From the NCBI GenBank assembly GCA_949082785.1, contig CARVLU010000005.1, positions 1 to 64,000 on the forward strand: a DNA stretch of 64,000 nt, written 5' to 3'. The position numbers were made by a program, and so were the translations under genes. The notes beneath the pieces are model-generated. The model was not told the origin of the DNA. It ran no database searches and was given only the letters and a program-made list of their open reading frames with translations. The DNA comes from an uncultured Alphaproteobacteria bacterium (lineage in GTDB: Bacteria; Pseudomonadota; Alphaproteobacteria; Rs-D84). Below are positions 29,719 to 37,538 of the stretch, one piece after another (positions within the stretch are counted from its first letter, which is position 1; each line of letters begins with the position of its first letter).

Positions 29719-31014
29719 ATGGCAATGTGGCGCTTTAAAAAATTTTGGATTGTATTTTTATCCTTTCTGCCGTTTGGTGCGGGGGCGGTGGCGCCGTTTG
29801 TCGTGGGTGGTATTGCGGGTCTGGGGGTGATTGCGGGATTTTCCATTTATCGCACCGCCGCACCAGTCAACATGGCCGACGCGATGAATTTCTTTTCCAC
29901 ATGTTGGACGTGCCAGATGTTTTCCGACATTATGGCGACAATGTCGAATTTACTGCCGCGGGCGTATCACGCCATCGGCACCGTGATAATTCCGTTTGCG
30001 GCGGTGTTGACCGCGATTTGGTTTGCCTGGCAATTGGTGTCGGGATATATGAATGCGCGCGTCGATGACCCCTGGACCATCAGCAGTAATTTCGGCAAAC
30101 ACCTGATAAAGCTGACGTTTGTCATATCTTTGCTGGCGTTCCCGTTGCCGCGCCTGATAACAACGGTCGCCATTGAACCCATTTTTAATATCGGATTATC
30201 GCTGAACCGGATTGTGGCGGGCGACGACAAATTTGCCGAATGCGTTGTTGCAACCGCCATCGCCGACCCGGTATCAATCGACAGTGAATCTGCCGCACGC
30301 GGCGCGTTTTCACCACGTCTGCGTCATAATTTGGCGTGCGAATTGGCCAACGTTCATCAAATGACGGGTCTGGGGATGACGGTGGGCTGGACAATGCTGA
30401 ACATGGCGTTCAACGAAAAATACATGCACAAGATTATGTGGGACGTGCCGATTTTCCCAAATATACCGGTGTTCTTTGCGGGGTTGCTGATTTTGGTGCT
30501 GTTCTTTTTTGCATTGCTGCCGGTGCCGCTGTATTTCTTGGACGTCTTTATCACATTGTCGATGGATTTAATCATGTTGCCGCTGTTTCTGCTGGGCTGG
30601 CTGTTCAAGGGATGGTCGATTATCCCCGGCGGCGGCGGCAAATCGATTCAGGCGATTATTAACGACGTCGTCAAATCGACGGTCGGGATTGCGATGGTGG
30701 GCGTCTTTATCACGTTTACGGTGATGTTCCTGAATTCTGTTTTTGGCAATTGGGATGGTGCATCCGCATTGGCTGCGGCGATGGCGTCGGGCGATTCGAC
30801 AATTTTGATGGACGGCCTGATGATGCGCAACGACAGTTTGATTACAATTGTGCTGATGGGGCTGTTTATTGCGATGTTTATGTCAATGATTCCGGCCCTG
30901 GTCCAGACTTTGTTTAACATTGAAATATCCCAGACAACGTATGAAAAAACGAAAAAGAACCTGGATATCATGTGGCAAAACATCAAAAAATGGTACGCCG
31001 CGATAAAAAAATAA
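29719..31014 (+). CDS. VirB6/TrbL-like polytopic membrane protein, paralogue 5 (divergent)
   Basis: 431 residues, transcribed away from the other four. N-terminal membrane hairpin (FWIVFLSFLPFGAGAVAPFV, then GIAGLGVIAGFSIY), a Cys-containing loop (FFSTCWTCQMFSDIMATMSN), a helix ending WFAWQLVSGYMNARVDDPW, then FGKHLIKLTFVISLLAFPLP, a periplasmic domain with paired cysteines (FAECVVATA and LACELANVH), and central helices LLILVLFFFALLPVPLYFLD and AMVGVFITFTVMFLNSVFG. It ends with a basic tail. Architecture matches the minus-strand paralogues, most closely 27162-28364. Confidence 0.7.
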   Translation: MAMWRFKKFWIVFLSFLPFGAGAVAPFVVGGIAGLGVIAGFSIYRTAAPVNMADAMNFFSTCWTCQMFSDIMATMSNLLPRAYHAIGTVIIPFAAVLTAIWFAWQLVSGYMNARVDDPWTISSNFGKHLIKLTFVISLLAFPLPRLITTVAIEPIFNIGLSLNRIVAGDDKFAECVVATAIADPVSIDSESAARGAFSPRLRHNLACELANVHQMTGLGMTVGWTMLNMAFNEKYMHKIMWDVPIFPNIPVFFAGLLILVLFFFALLPVPLYFLDVFITLSMDLIMLPLFLLGWLFKGWSIIPGGGGKSIQAIINDVVKSTVGIAMVGVFITFTVMFLNSVFGNWDGASALAAAMASGDSTILMDGLMMRNDSLITIVLMGLFIAMFMSMIPALVQTLFNIEISQTTYEKTKKNLDIMWQNIKKWYAAIKK

Positions 31015-31068
31015 AAAATCAAGCGCTTTATTTAACACCCCCCACTTTTTTGTGCATTTGGTTTCTGA

Positions 31069-31074
31069 TATAAT
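31069..31074 (+). promoter_or_regulatory. -10 box before the gene at 31083
   Basis: Perfect TATAAT, followed by TCACATTG and the ATG at 31083. The predicted start of transcription is 1-3 bases before the ATG, so the mRNA would be leaderless. No clear -35. Confidence 0.5.
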
Positions 31075-31082
31075 TCACATTG

Positions 31083-31592
31083 ATGAAAACGTTTCCGATT
31101 CTTTATTGGCCCCGCCGGACAAAGGATGACGCCGATTATCAATTGGCGCGCAAAACCATTAATAATGCGACGGGATTAATGCCGGAAATTATCACGGATG
31201 ATTTGGATTTGGGGTCGCTGTTTGCGGCCAACCCGGATGCAACGGTTTATTTTCCGGTTTTTTGTGAATCGACCGGATGGTGGGGCGAATTGCTGGGGGC
31301 GGGCGCGGTTGTGACGGACAAAATGATAATATCGTCCGAATGCCAATTAATGGTAATACGCCACGAAGATCGGGCGCGTTCCCGCGGTGGGACCCAGTTG
31401 TTGGCGGCGGAAATCTATCCGGCCAGCGGATTTTTCAAGAAAATGAATTCCGGGATTGCGACGGTTGCCGACATGTTGGCGACGGATGCCGGGACGATAT
31501 TGGCACTGTTTTCGGGCCGGAACCAGTCACAGTTTATCAACGTACTGGAATCGACGGGGAATTCATATTTGGGCTGTATTGGCCGGTATTAA
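31083..31592 (+). CDS. protein of unknown function
   Basis: 169 residues, family not recognised. ATG at 31083 chosen over the TTG directly before it. No signal peptide or membrane helix. The sequence begins MKTFPILYWPRRTKDDADYQ and is a mixed alpha/beta soluble protein with an acidic stretch (EIITDDLDLGSLFAANPD) and a Gly-rich C-terminus (ESTGNSYLGCIGRY). A perfect TATAAT lies 8 bases upstream. It sits between the divergent VirB6-like gene and rpmE, which has its own promoter. Confidence 0.72.
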   Translation: MKTFPILYWPRRTKDDADYQLARKTINNATGLMPEIITDDLDLGSLFAANPDATVYFPVFCESTGWWGELLGAGAVVTDKMIISSECQLMVIRHEDRARSRGGTQLLAAEIYPASGFFKKMNSGIATVADMLATDAGTILALFSGRNQSQFINVLESTGNSYLGCIGRY

Positions 31593-31627
31593 ACAAATTG
31601 GGACGCGCGGCGGCCCTTTAATAATGC

Positions 31628-31655
31628 TTGATTTCCTGAAAATTAAGGGTATAAT
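31628..31655 (+). promoter_or_regulatory. rpmE promoter
   Basis: TTGATT (31628-31633), 16-base spacer, TATAAT (31650-31655), 31 bases before the rpmE ATG, with the ribosome site AAAAAGGG at 31673-31680. Confidence 0.75.
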
Positions 31656-31686
31656 TCGCGGGCTAAAAAAATAAAAAGGGTAAGTT

Positions 31687-31899
31687 ATGAAACAAGGAAT
31701 TCATCCCGAATATCATGAAATTAACGTCACCATGACGGATGGCAAGACTGTAAAAATGTATTCTTCGGTCAAAAAAGACCTGGTTTTGTCCACGGACAAC
31801 CTGAATCATTCTGCCTGGACCGGTCAACGCAGCAATACCGGGGACAAGGGTCAGCGCGCAGCGGAATTCAAATCCAAATTTGCCGGCTTTAATTTCTAA
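31687..31899 (+). CDS. rpmE: 50S ribosomal protein L31
   Basis: 70 residues, full length. Starts MKQGIHPEYHEINVTMTDGK, the L31 signature, and keeps the central SSVKKDLVLSTDNLNHSAWT with the conserved D-x-x-x-H-x-x-W-T-G. It lacks the CxxC zinc motif, so it is the cysteine-free type that does not need zinc. It has its own promoter and Shine-Dalgarno and is followed after 30 bases by the inositol-monophosphatase-like gene, probably in one transcript. Confidence 0.95.
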   Translation: MKQGIHPEYHEINVTMTDGKTVKMYSSVKKDLVLSTDNLNHSAWTGQRSNTGDKGQRAAEFKSKFAGFNF

Positions 31900-31929
31900 A
31901 TATCATCGGTCGGACGGGGGGATACGCAC

Positions 31930-32637
31930 ATGGATTTGTTGATCAAGGGTTCGTCGGAATTAAACAAAATGTTTGCGGCATTGCAACGGACTGCGTCCGG
32001 TTTGCGCCGCGATTTTGGCGAAGTGGAAAATTTACAACAATCCCTGCGCGGTGCCCGCGACTTCGTGGCCAAGGCCGCCAACCGCATCGAAGAAAGTATT
32101 TTAAACGACCTGTTGCTGGTGCGTCCGGCGGCGGGTTTGTTGACGCCGAACGTATCGCGTGACGGTGATGGCCGTGACGAATTTGTGCTGGCACTGTCGG
32201 GGGCGCCGAATTTTGTCCGCGCCAATCCGCACTTTGCAATTTCATTGGCACTGCGTTCGAACGACGAAACAAAAATCGCATTGATTTATTCACCGATTGA
32301 CGAACGTCTGTATTACGCGGAACGCGGTGCGGGCGCATACGCATTTTCTGCATTTCATTCGGCAAAAATCCGTGTATCGAATTTGTCGAACCCGGCCGAT
32401 TTGACGGTTGCATTTAATACCGCATCCCCGCGCCCGGGTATCATGGGCAACATCCGCATGACGGGATGCCCGGCATTGGATTTGGCATGGGTTGCGGCGG
32501 GCCGTTTGGATGCATATGTATCTGACCCGTTGGATTATGCCGAAATCGCCGCCGGCGAACTGATTCTGGCCGAAGCGGGGGGTACCCTGGAAATGGGCGC
32601 CGATTTAATCGCCACCAATGGCCGGGTTGAATTATAA
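31930..32637 (+). CDS. inositol monophosphatase/SuhB-like protein lacking the metal-binding residues
   Basis: 235 residues, slightly short for the IMPase family. The fold is recognisable: the helix LRRDFGEVENLQQSLRGARD, then NFVRANPHFAISLALRSNDE (family NFVHGIPHFAISIAL), ALIYSPIDERLYYAERGAGA and AEIAAGELILAEAGGTLE. The catalytic site is eroded. The GEES Glu position reads TPNVS, the DPxDGT motif reads LALSGAP so both metal-binding Asp are gone, and the late WDxAAG Asp is replaced by Glu. A phosphatase role is therefore unlikely. SuhB in E. coli also acts as a transcription factor on rRNA operons independently of catalysis; a similar non-enzymatic role here is inference. Confidence 0.82.
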   Translation: MDLLIKGSSELNKMFAALQRTASGLRRDFGEVENLQQSLRGARDFVAKAANRIEESILNDLLLVRPAAGLLTPNVSRDGDGRDEFVLALSGAPNFVRANPHFAISLALRSNDETKIALIYSPIDERLYYAERGAGAYAFSAFHSAKIRVSNLSNPADLTVAFNTASPRPGIMGNIRMTGCPALDLAWVAAGRLDAYVSDPLDYAEIAAGELILAEAGGTLEMGADLIATNGRVEL

Positions 32638-32664
32638 AAATCCCCCCGTATGGGGGATTTTTTT
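32636..32664 (+). terminator. terminator of the rpmE operon
   Basis: Hairpin ATCCCCCCGTATGGGGGAT followed by eight T, overlapping the stop codon. Confidence 0.9.
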
Positions 32665-32669
32665 TATCC

Positions 32670-32713
32670 CCGTTGTCATTGCGAGCAAGCGTAGCGCGCG
32701 CGGCAATCCAGTA
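32670..32713. repeat. palindromic repeat half 4a
   Basis: One forward half, TTGTCATTGCGAG...GCAATCCAG, with inner CAAGCGTAGCGCGCG. It flanks the 3' side of helix-turn-helix cassette B. Confidence 0.88.
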
Positions 32714-32715
32714 AT

Positions 32716-32738
32716 AAAATCCCCCGTTCGGGGGATGG
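32716..32738 (-). terminator. terminator after helix-turn-helix gene B
   Basis: Minus-strand hairpin CCCCCGAACGGGGG followed by ATTTTATTA, as after gene A with one compensating loop change. Confidence 0.75.
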
Positions 32739-32740
32739 CA

Positions 32741-32968
32741 TTACAAATTATCGCGGCTGCGTTTTATCACCAACAGTGCAAACGCACCGTGAAAGAAACG
32801 ACGCAGCGTCCCTTCGGCGAACAGGTCGTGGCCACGTTCACATTTCTGATAATCTTTCTTGTTCATTTTCAATAATTTTGCCGCGTCGGCAACACTGATT
32901 TTCAAATGTTGGCGCGCATGGCGCATAATATTGCCGTAATACTGGGCATCGATTAATAATTTTGCCAT
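32741..32968 (-). CDS. small XRE-like helix-turn-helix protein, copy B
   Basis: 75 residues, MAKLLIDAQYYGNIMRHARQ at the start. Helix-turn-helix KISVADAAKLLKMNKKDYQK with CERG after it, then HDLFAEGTLRRFFHGAF and the basic tail. It differs from copies A and C in the HDLFAEGTL segment, where it equals copy D, although its leader resembles that of copy A. Ribosome site AAAAGGAG, 8 bases before ATG. Preceded by the structured leader and promoter of cassette B and followed by its own terminator. Confidence 0.85.
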   Translation of the reverse strand: MAKLLIDAQYYGNIMRHARQHLKISVADAAKLLKMNKKDYQKCERGHDLFAEGTLRRFFHGAFALLVIKRSRDNL

Positions 32969-33160
32969 AGTTTAAACTCCTTTTAAGTTATTAAAACACC
33001 GCCCGTAAAAGCACAGGCGGTTGGAGGTTCAAAGCTATTCACAGAAATAGTGTGGTTTATTCAATATATTCACCACCCTCCAACCAATGGTTGGAATGTT
33101 TTTTGTCTTCGCAGACATCTGTGATATGGGCTTTGATACCCTACACCGGTTACCCAATGC
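32969..33160 (-). ncRNA. structured leader RNA, copy B (candidate attenuator)
   Basis: Same architecture as copy A with compensating changes. The GGGT/GCCC stem has loop ATCAAA (33132-33137), whose TCAAA pairs with TTTGA at 33029-33033. The GNRA hairpin is GTCT-GCGA-AGAC against GTCA-GCAA-TGAC in A. The second stem is GTGGT/ACCAC against GTGGC/GCCAC in A. Hairpin CCAACC-ATT-GGTTGG, the 9-bp antiterminator and the ACCGCC/GGCGGT terminator are identical to A. Confidence 0.75.
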
Positions 33161-33166
33161 GTGTGA

Positions 33167-33195
33167 ATTATATCGCATCACGCGCGAATGTTCAA
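33167..33195 (-). promoter_or_regulatory. sigma70 promoter of cassette B
   Basis: TTGAAC (33190-33195), 17-base spacer, TATAAT (33167-33172), with the conserved AATAAATTTAAAT upstream. Confidence 0.9.
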
Positions 33196-33226
33196 GGGAT
33201 TTAAATTTATTGGTGTGTGGGTTAAT

Positions 33227-33713
33227 TTACTGGATTGCCACGCGGCGGCGTACCGCCTTGCTCGCAATGACAAGGGGGATGCAGTTCCTGGAAATTAGAC
33301 ACCGTTGTCATTGCGAGTGCAGTGACGCAATCCAGTGAATAGTGGTCTGTTCCTTATTATCTGGATTGCCGCGCGCGCTACGCTTGCTCGCAATGACAAA
33401 GGAGATGCAGTGCCAAGCAATTCAACACCGTTGTCATTGCGAGTGTAACGAAGCAATCCAGTGAATAGTGGTCTGTTCCTTATTATCTGGATTGCCACGC
33501 GCGCTACGCTTGCTCGCAATGACAAAGGGGATGCAGTTCCTGGAAATCAAACACTGTTGTCATTGCGAGTGTAACGAAGCAATCCAGTGAATGGTGGTCT
33601 GTTCCTTATTATCTGGATTGCCACGCGCGCTACGCTTACTCGCAATGACAAAGGAGATACAGTTCCTGGAAATTAAACACCGTTGTCATTGCGAGTGTAA
33701 CGAAGCAATCCAG
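33227..33713. repeat. palindromic repeat array 4b, tandem period 126 bp
   Basis: TTGTCATTGCGAG begins at 33305, 33431, 33557 and 33683, exactly 126 bases apart. An inverted half (TACTGGATTGCC...CTCGCAATGACAA) starts the array next to cassette B. Units share the linker GAATAGTGGTCTGTTCC and differ in inner palindromes (ACGCGCGCTACGCTTGC and others). No coding signal. Confidence 0.93.
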
Positions 33714-33753
33714 TCGGTTATGCCGCGCGGATGCGCGTACCACCCACCCCCAT

Positions 33754-33778
33754 AAAAAATCCCCCATTCGGGGGGATT
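33754..33778 (-). terminator. terminator after the OmpA-family lipoprotein gene
   Basis: Minus-strand hairpin ATCCCCCCGAATGGGGGAT followed by six T, immediately past the stop codon at 33779. Confidence 0.85.
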
Positions 33779-34426
33779 TTATTTATTCGGGATGATTTTG
33801 ATTTCCACGCGACGGTTCTGCTGGCGCCCGGCGGCGGTCGCATTCGACGCAATCGGATTCGACGGTCCCATGCCCATGATTTCAAACCGGGTGGATTTTA
33901 CCCCCTGGCCCTGTAAATAGGCGGCCACGGCCGTCGCGCGTTGCTTTGACAATGTCATGTTATACGCGTCCGACCCCGTATTATCGGTAAAGCCCATAAC
34001 CATCACGGTCGAATTGCTGTATTTATTCAAAACCTTGGCCACGGAATTCAGTGTCGCATAAAATCCAGCATTGATGTCTGCGGAATCTGTTTTAAATGTG
34101 ATGTTGCCCGGCATAATTAAACGAATGCTGTCATCGGTGCGTTCAACGCTGACCCCGGTTGATGCCAGTTCCGCGCGCAGTTCGGCTTCTTGGACATCCA
34201 GATAGTATCCAACGCCGCCGCCAACCGCCGCCCCGGCCAGGCCACCCACAATGGCACCGGTGCCGCTTTTCTTGGCAACCAATGCGCCCGTCGCCGCACC
34301 GGTGGCCGCACCGATGGCGGTGCCCCAGACAGCCTTGGACGTTTGGGATTGGCCGGTATAAGGATTGGTTGTGGTGCACGCCGCCAACAATCCGGTCAGC
34401 GCACATAATGTGACAAATTTTTTCAT
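33779..34426 (-). CDS. OmpA-family lipoprotein (YiaD-like) with glycine zipper
   Basis: 215 residues. The start at 34426 gives a lipoprotein signal MKKFVTLCALTGLLAAC. Residues about 35-85 form a glycine-zipper segment (AIGAATGAATGALVAKKSGT, then GGLAGAAVGGGVGYYLD). The C-terminal 120 residues are an OmpA-like peptidoglycan-binding domain: ITFKTDSADINAGFYATLNS, VMGFTDNTGSDAYNMTLSKQ with the conserved Asp, and ATAAGRQQNRRVEIKIIP with the conserved Arg pair. It probably sits in the outer membrane and holds it to the cell wall. Single gene with its own terminator; a tRNA-Val end duplication lies just upstream. Confidence 0.92.
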   Translation of the reverse strand: MKKFVTLCALTGLLAACTTTNPYTGQSQTSKAVWGTAIGAATGAATGALVAKKSGTGAIVGGLAGAAVGGGVGYYLDVQEAELRAELASTGVSVERTDDSIRLIMPGNITFKTDSADINAGFYATLNSVAKVLNKYSNSTVMVMGFTDNTGSDAYNMTLSKQRATAVAAYLQGQGVKSTRFEIMGMGPSNPIASNATAAGRQQNRRVEIKIIPNK

Positions 34427-34496
34427 TTGTAATTCCCCCTTTTTCACAGGGGTATTTTACCCCATTTTTCCCAAAAACACAAAAAATAATAATGGG

Positions 34497-34552
34497 CAAA
34501 AAATAAATCGCCATAAATGGCGATTAAATCTTTGGTGGGTGTTGAGGGACTC
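34497..34552. repeat. 56-bp duplicate of the tRNA-Val 3' end and its terminator
   Basis: Identical over 56 bases to 34664-34719, an offset of 167. It covers the tRNA-Val acceptor 3' strand with CCA, part of the T arm and the terminator hairpin AATCGCCA/TGGCGATT. It cannot encode a tRNA by itself. The 111 bases between the copies are GC-rich and unlike the surroundings. A duplicated tRNA 3' end is what integration at a tRNA leaves behind, but no integrase is seen. Confidence 0.9.
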
Positions 34553-34663
34553 CCTGGCGCGGGGCGCGGCGGGGCATTCGTTCCCGTCCGCGTTGCGGAC
34601 TGCGCGCGCCCCAATGGCGCGCTGACTCATAGTCAAACCCCGGGTTTTCGTCCCCAACCCATA

Positions 34664-34719
34664 CAAAAAATAAATCGCCATAAATGGCGATTAAATCTTT
34701 GGTGGGTGTTGAGGGACTC
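34664..34719. repeat. 56-bp direct repeat, copy within tRNA-Val
   Basis: Second copy of the 34497-34552 repeat; here it is the authentic 3' end of tRNA-Val (34700-34719) plus its downstream terminator hairpin at about 34670-34692. Confidence 0.9.
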
Positions 34720-34776
34720 AAACCCCCGACCCTCTCGGTGTAAACGAGATGCTCTAATCAACTGAGCTAAACACCC
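34700..34776 (-). tRNA. tRNA-Val (anticodon UAC), CCA encoded
   Basis: 77-nt cloverleaf on the minus strand: acceptor GGGTGTT/AACACCC, D stem GCTC/GAGC, anticodon stem TCTCG/CGAGA around TTTACAC (anticodon TAC), T stem GGGGG/CCCTC with TTTGAGT loop, and encoded CCA. A hairpin AATCGCCA-TTTA-TGGCGATT with T run follows as terminator. Its 3' end is duplicated 167 bases away. Confidence 0.96.
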
Positions 34777-34817
34777 AAAGCCCCACGATTATAACAGAGT
34801 TTTTTCATATTGCAATA

Positions 34818-34842
34818 TTAAAAAACGCCGCATCCGCGGCGT
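34818..34842 (-). terminator. terminator after ybaB
   Basis: Minus-strand hairpin ACGCCGCGGATGCGGCGT followed by TTTTTAA, just past the ybaB stop. Confidence 0.75.
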
Positions 34843-34846
34843 ATCT

Positions 34847-35146
34847 TTATTCCGGCATCGGCATTCCGGCGGTGGCTTCGCCCATGATGCGGTCGATGGT
34901 GGCATCGGCCTTGGCCTTGGCATCAATGAACGCCGTTTTCACCGCATCGACAACCGCGTCTGCGCCGCGCGACAAAATCGCGGGGTTAATCGTCAGATTC
35001 AACAAATCGTATTTGCCCGACATTTCAACGATGCAGTCGCCCGCACCGGCCAACCCTTTGACACTGGTTTTGCCCAACAAATCCTGGGCGGCGGCCACTT
35101 TGTCCTGTAATTCTTTGGCCTGTTGCATTAATGCGTCCATATCCAT
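34847..35146 (-). CDS. ybaB: YbaB/EbfC family nucleoid-associated protein
   Basis: 99 residues. The start at 35146 follows AGGGGAATCACC; a longer frame lacks a ribosome site. The sequence MDMDALMQQAKELQDKVAAA matches the first helix of YbaB (family MQQMQKMQ). The middle has the beta strands VKGLAGAGDCIVEMSGKYDL, and the end is KAKADATIDRIMGEATAGMP. YbaB forms dimers that bind DNA and in many bacteria is encoded directly after dnaX; here dnaX is 18 kb away, so the usual pairing is broken. pnp lies upstream on the same strand. Confidence 0.92.
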   Translation of the reverse strand: MDMDALMQQAKELQDKVAAAQDLLGKTSVKGLAGAGDCIVEMSGKYDLLNLTINPAILSRGADAVVDAVKTAFIDAKAKADATIDRIMGEATAGMPMPE

Positions 35147-35214
35147 GGTGATTCCCCTGTGGTTAATGATAAACAATGCGGGGACGCGGATATGCCCGCG
35201 CCCCCGGGTGGTTG

Positions 35215-37386
35215 TTACGCCTTTTTCACTTCGGCGCCGGTCTTTTGGTCAATACCGACCATCGACAGACGAGTTTTGCCGCGTTTGTCCACGCCCAGGT
35301 ATTTAACAAAGACTTTGTCGCCTTCTTTTAATTTGGCGTCTTCGATTTTGGCCAGACGTTCGCCGGTGATTTCAGAAATGTGAACCATCGATTCGAACCC
35401 GTTCATGATTTTTACGAACAGACCGAAATCTTTGACCCCGGACACCGTGCCGGCGTAAATCACGCCAACTTCGGGTTCGGCGACGATGTCTTTGATGCGC
35501 GCGATGGCGGCATCGGCATCTTCCTTGGACACGGCCATGATTTTAACCGTACCGTCATCCGACAAATCAATCTGGGTGTTTGTTTCGCGGGTCAACGCCT
35601 GGATAACACTGCCACCCTTGCCGATGACTTCGCGGACCTTTTCCGGATTGATTTTCATGGTGTACGACTGGGGCGCGAATTCGGACACTTTGTCACGCGG
35701 GGCCTTAATCGCCTTTTCAATCTTGCCCAAGATGTGCATACGGCCGTCTTTTGCCTGGGCCAATGCCTTTTCCATGATTTCAAATGTGATGGATGTGATT
35801 TTGATGTCCATCTGCAACGCTGTGATACCACGGTCGGTACCGGTCACCTTGAAATCCATGTCGCCCAGATGGTCTTCGTCACCCAGAATATCGGTCAAGA
35901 TGGCGTAATCATCACCTTCCTTGATCAAACCCATGGCGATACCGGCAACCGGACGTGTCAACGGCACACCGCCGTCCATCATCGCCAATGTGGCGCCGCA
36001 TGTGGTCGCCATGGACGAAGAACCGTTGGATTCCAGAATATCGGACACAACGCGGATGACATAGTCAAACTGTTCGCGGGTCGGCACCATCGGGTGCAGC
36101 GCGCGCCACGCCAAATTCCCATGGCCCAGTTCGCGGCGCGACGGGGATTTCAGCCCCTTGCATTCGCCAACGGAATAACCCGGGAAATTATAGTTCAAGA
36201 AGAAATCTTTTTCTTCGGCCCCGTCCAGGGATTCGATGGGCAACGCGTCTTTGCCGCCACCCAGTGTCAGCGACACCAAAGCCTGAGTTTCGCCGCGTGT
36301 GAACAATGCGGAACCATGTGCGCGGGGCAAAACACCCAATTCGATTTCAATCGGACGCACAGTTTTGTTGTCGCGGCCGTCGATACGGGGACGCCCCGCC
36401 AAGATGTTGCCGCGCATAATGCGTGCGGTGATGTTTTCGACGATTTCGTCGGCCATCGATTCCAATGTGGATGTGGCGACGGTTGTGTCGGGGAACAATT
36501 CGGCAATGCGCGCCTTGGCCGCGGCATGAATTTCGGACAGCGTGTCCAAACGCACCAATTTTTCTTTGATGGCCAATGCCGCTTCGATATCGCCGGCAAA
36601 GCGTTCAAAGTCCGATTCCATCGCGACATATTCCGCGGATTTCGCCGGGACCGCCCACGCGGCCTTGGCCGCCTGGGACGCCAATTCGTTAATCGCGTCA
36701 ATAACCGCCTGTTGCGCGTCAAAACCGAATTTGACCGCGCCCAATGTTGTCGCTTCGTCCAGTTCGCCGATTTCGGATTCAACCATCAACACCCCATCGC
36801 GCGTTGCGGCAACAACCAAATCCATTTCGGAATCTTCGACGACTTTGCGTGACGGGTTCAAGATATATTGACCATCCATGTAACCAACGCGCGCGGCGCC
36901 AATGGGTCCCTGGAACGGAACGCCGGACAGTGCCAGCGCAGCACTGGACGCAATCATCGCCAAAATATCGGGCTGATTCTTTTTGTCATACGAAAAAACC
37001 TGGGCGATAATCTGCACCTTGTTCTTGAATGTTTCCGGGAACAGCGGGCGAATCGGGCGGTCAATCAAGCGCGCCGTCAATGTTTCGGCGGTCGATGCCT
37101 TGCCTTCGCGGCGGTCGCGGGAACCCGGGATACGGCCGGCGGATGCAAACTTTTCCTGATAATCCACGGTCAAGGGAAAGAAATCCTGGCCTTCGACGGC
37201 GGATTTTTCCGCGCATACCGTGGCCAAGACCATTGTCCCACCCATTGTCGCCAAAACGGCACCGTTGGCCTGTTTCGCCATGCGGCCCGTTTCCAGTCGC
37301 AACGTTTCGTCCCCGTACGGGATTTCAACGGCGATTGGATTATTCAGATGTGTTTTATCATCCTTGTTAAATAAACCAAATAACAT
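35215..37386 (-). CDS. pnp: polyribonucleotide nucleotidyltransferase (PNPase)
   Basis: 723 residues, full length. PNPase degrades RNA 3' to 5' by phosphorolysis, alone or in the degradosome. Two RNase PH domains are visible: the first with GTMVLATVCAEKSAVEGQDF and FPLTVDYQEKFASAGRIPGS; the second with RAHGSALFTRGETQALVSLT and the catalytic DILGDEDHLGDMDFKVTGTD. The KH domain (EVIGKGGSVIQALTRETNTQ) and S1 domain (VGVIYAGTVSGVKDFGLFVK) follow. In most bacteria rpsO lies next to pnp; here rpsO is at 59962, so the pair is separated. Ribosome site TGGAG. Confidence 0.97.
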   Translation of the reverse strand: MLFGLFNKDDKTHLNNPIAVEIPYGDETLRLETGRMAKQANGAVLATMGGTMVLATVCAEKSAVEGQDFFPLTVDYQEKFASAGRIPGSRDRREGKASTAETLTARLIDRPIRPLFPETFKNKVQIIAQVFSYDKKNQPDILAMIASSAALALSGVPFQGPIGAARVGYMDGQYILNPSRKVVEDSEMDLVVAATRDGVLMVESEIGELDEATTLGAVKFGFDAQQAVIDAINELASQAAKAAWAVPAKSAEYVAMESDFERFAGDIEAALAIKEKLVRLDTLSEIHAAAKARIAELFPDTTVATSTLESMADEIVENITARIMRGNILAGRPRIDGRDNKTVRPIEIELGVLPRAHGSALFTRGETQALVSLTLGGGKDALPIESLDGAEEKDFFLNYNFPGYSVGECKGLKSPSRRELGHGNLAWRALHPMVPTREQFDYVIRVVSDILESNGSSSMATTCGATLAMMDGGVPLTRPVAGIAMGLIKEGDDYAILTDILGDEDHLGDMDFKVTGTDRGITALQMDIKITSITFEIMEKALAQAKDGRMHILGKIEKAIKAPRDKVSEFAPQSYTMKINPEKVREVIGKGGSVIQALTRETNTQIDLSDDGTVKIMAVSKEDADAAIARIKDIVAEPEVGVIYAGTVSGVKDFGLFVKIMNGFESMVHISEITGERLAKIEDAKLKEGDKVFVKYLGVDKRGKTRLSMVGIDQKTGAEVKKA

Positions 37387-37538
37387 CAGTTTTTACTCCA
37401 TTTTATGTTAATCCGTGCGCCGCAGAAAAATTATTCGTTTCTGGGTTCTGGGCCGCCAAACACAGAAAAGAACAATTTCCCACGCGCACCCCATAATTAT
37501 AGAGTATAATCGCGCGTTTGCAAATAATTTAATGTGGA

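Noticed and set aside
33227..33713. CRISPR array
   Set aside because: The 126-bp period, internal palindromes and absence of variable 30-bp spacers or cas genes rule it out.
34497..34552. Second tRNA-Val gene
   Set aside because: Only the 3' part is present; no D arm or anticodon arm can be formed.
35380..36852. Long plus-strand frame of 490 codons opposite pnp
   Set aside because: A shadow of pnp caused by biased codon use; the pnp product is complete with all motifs.
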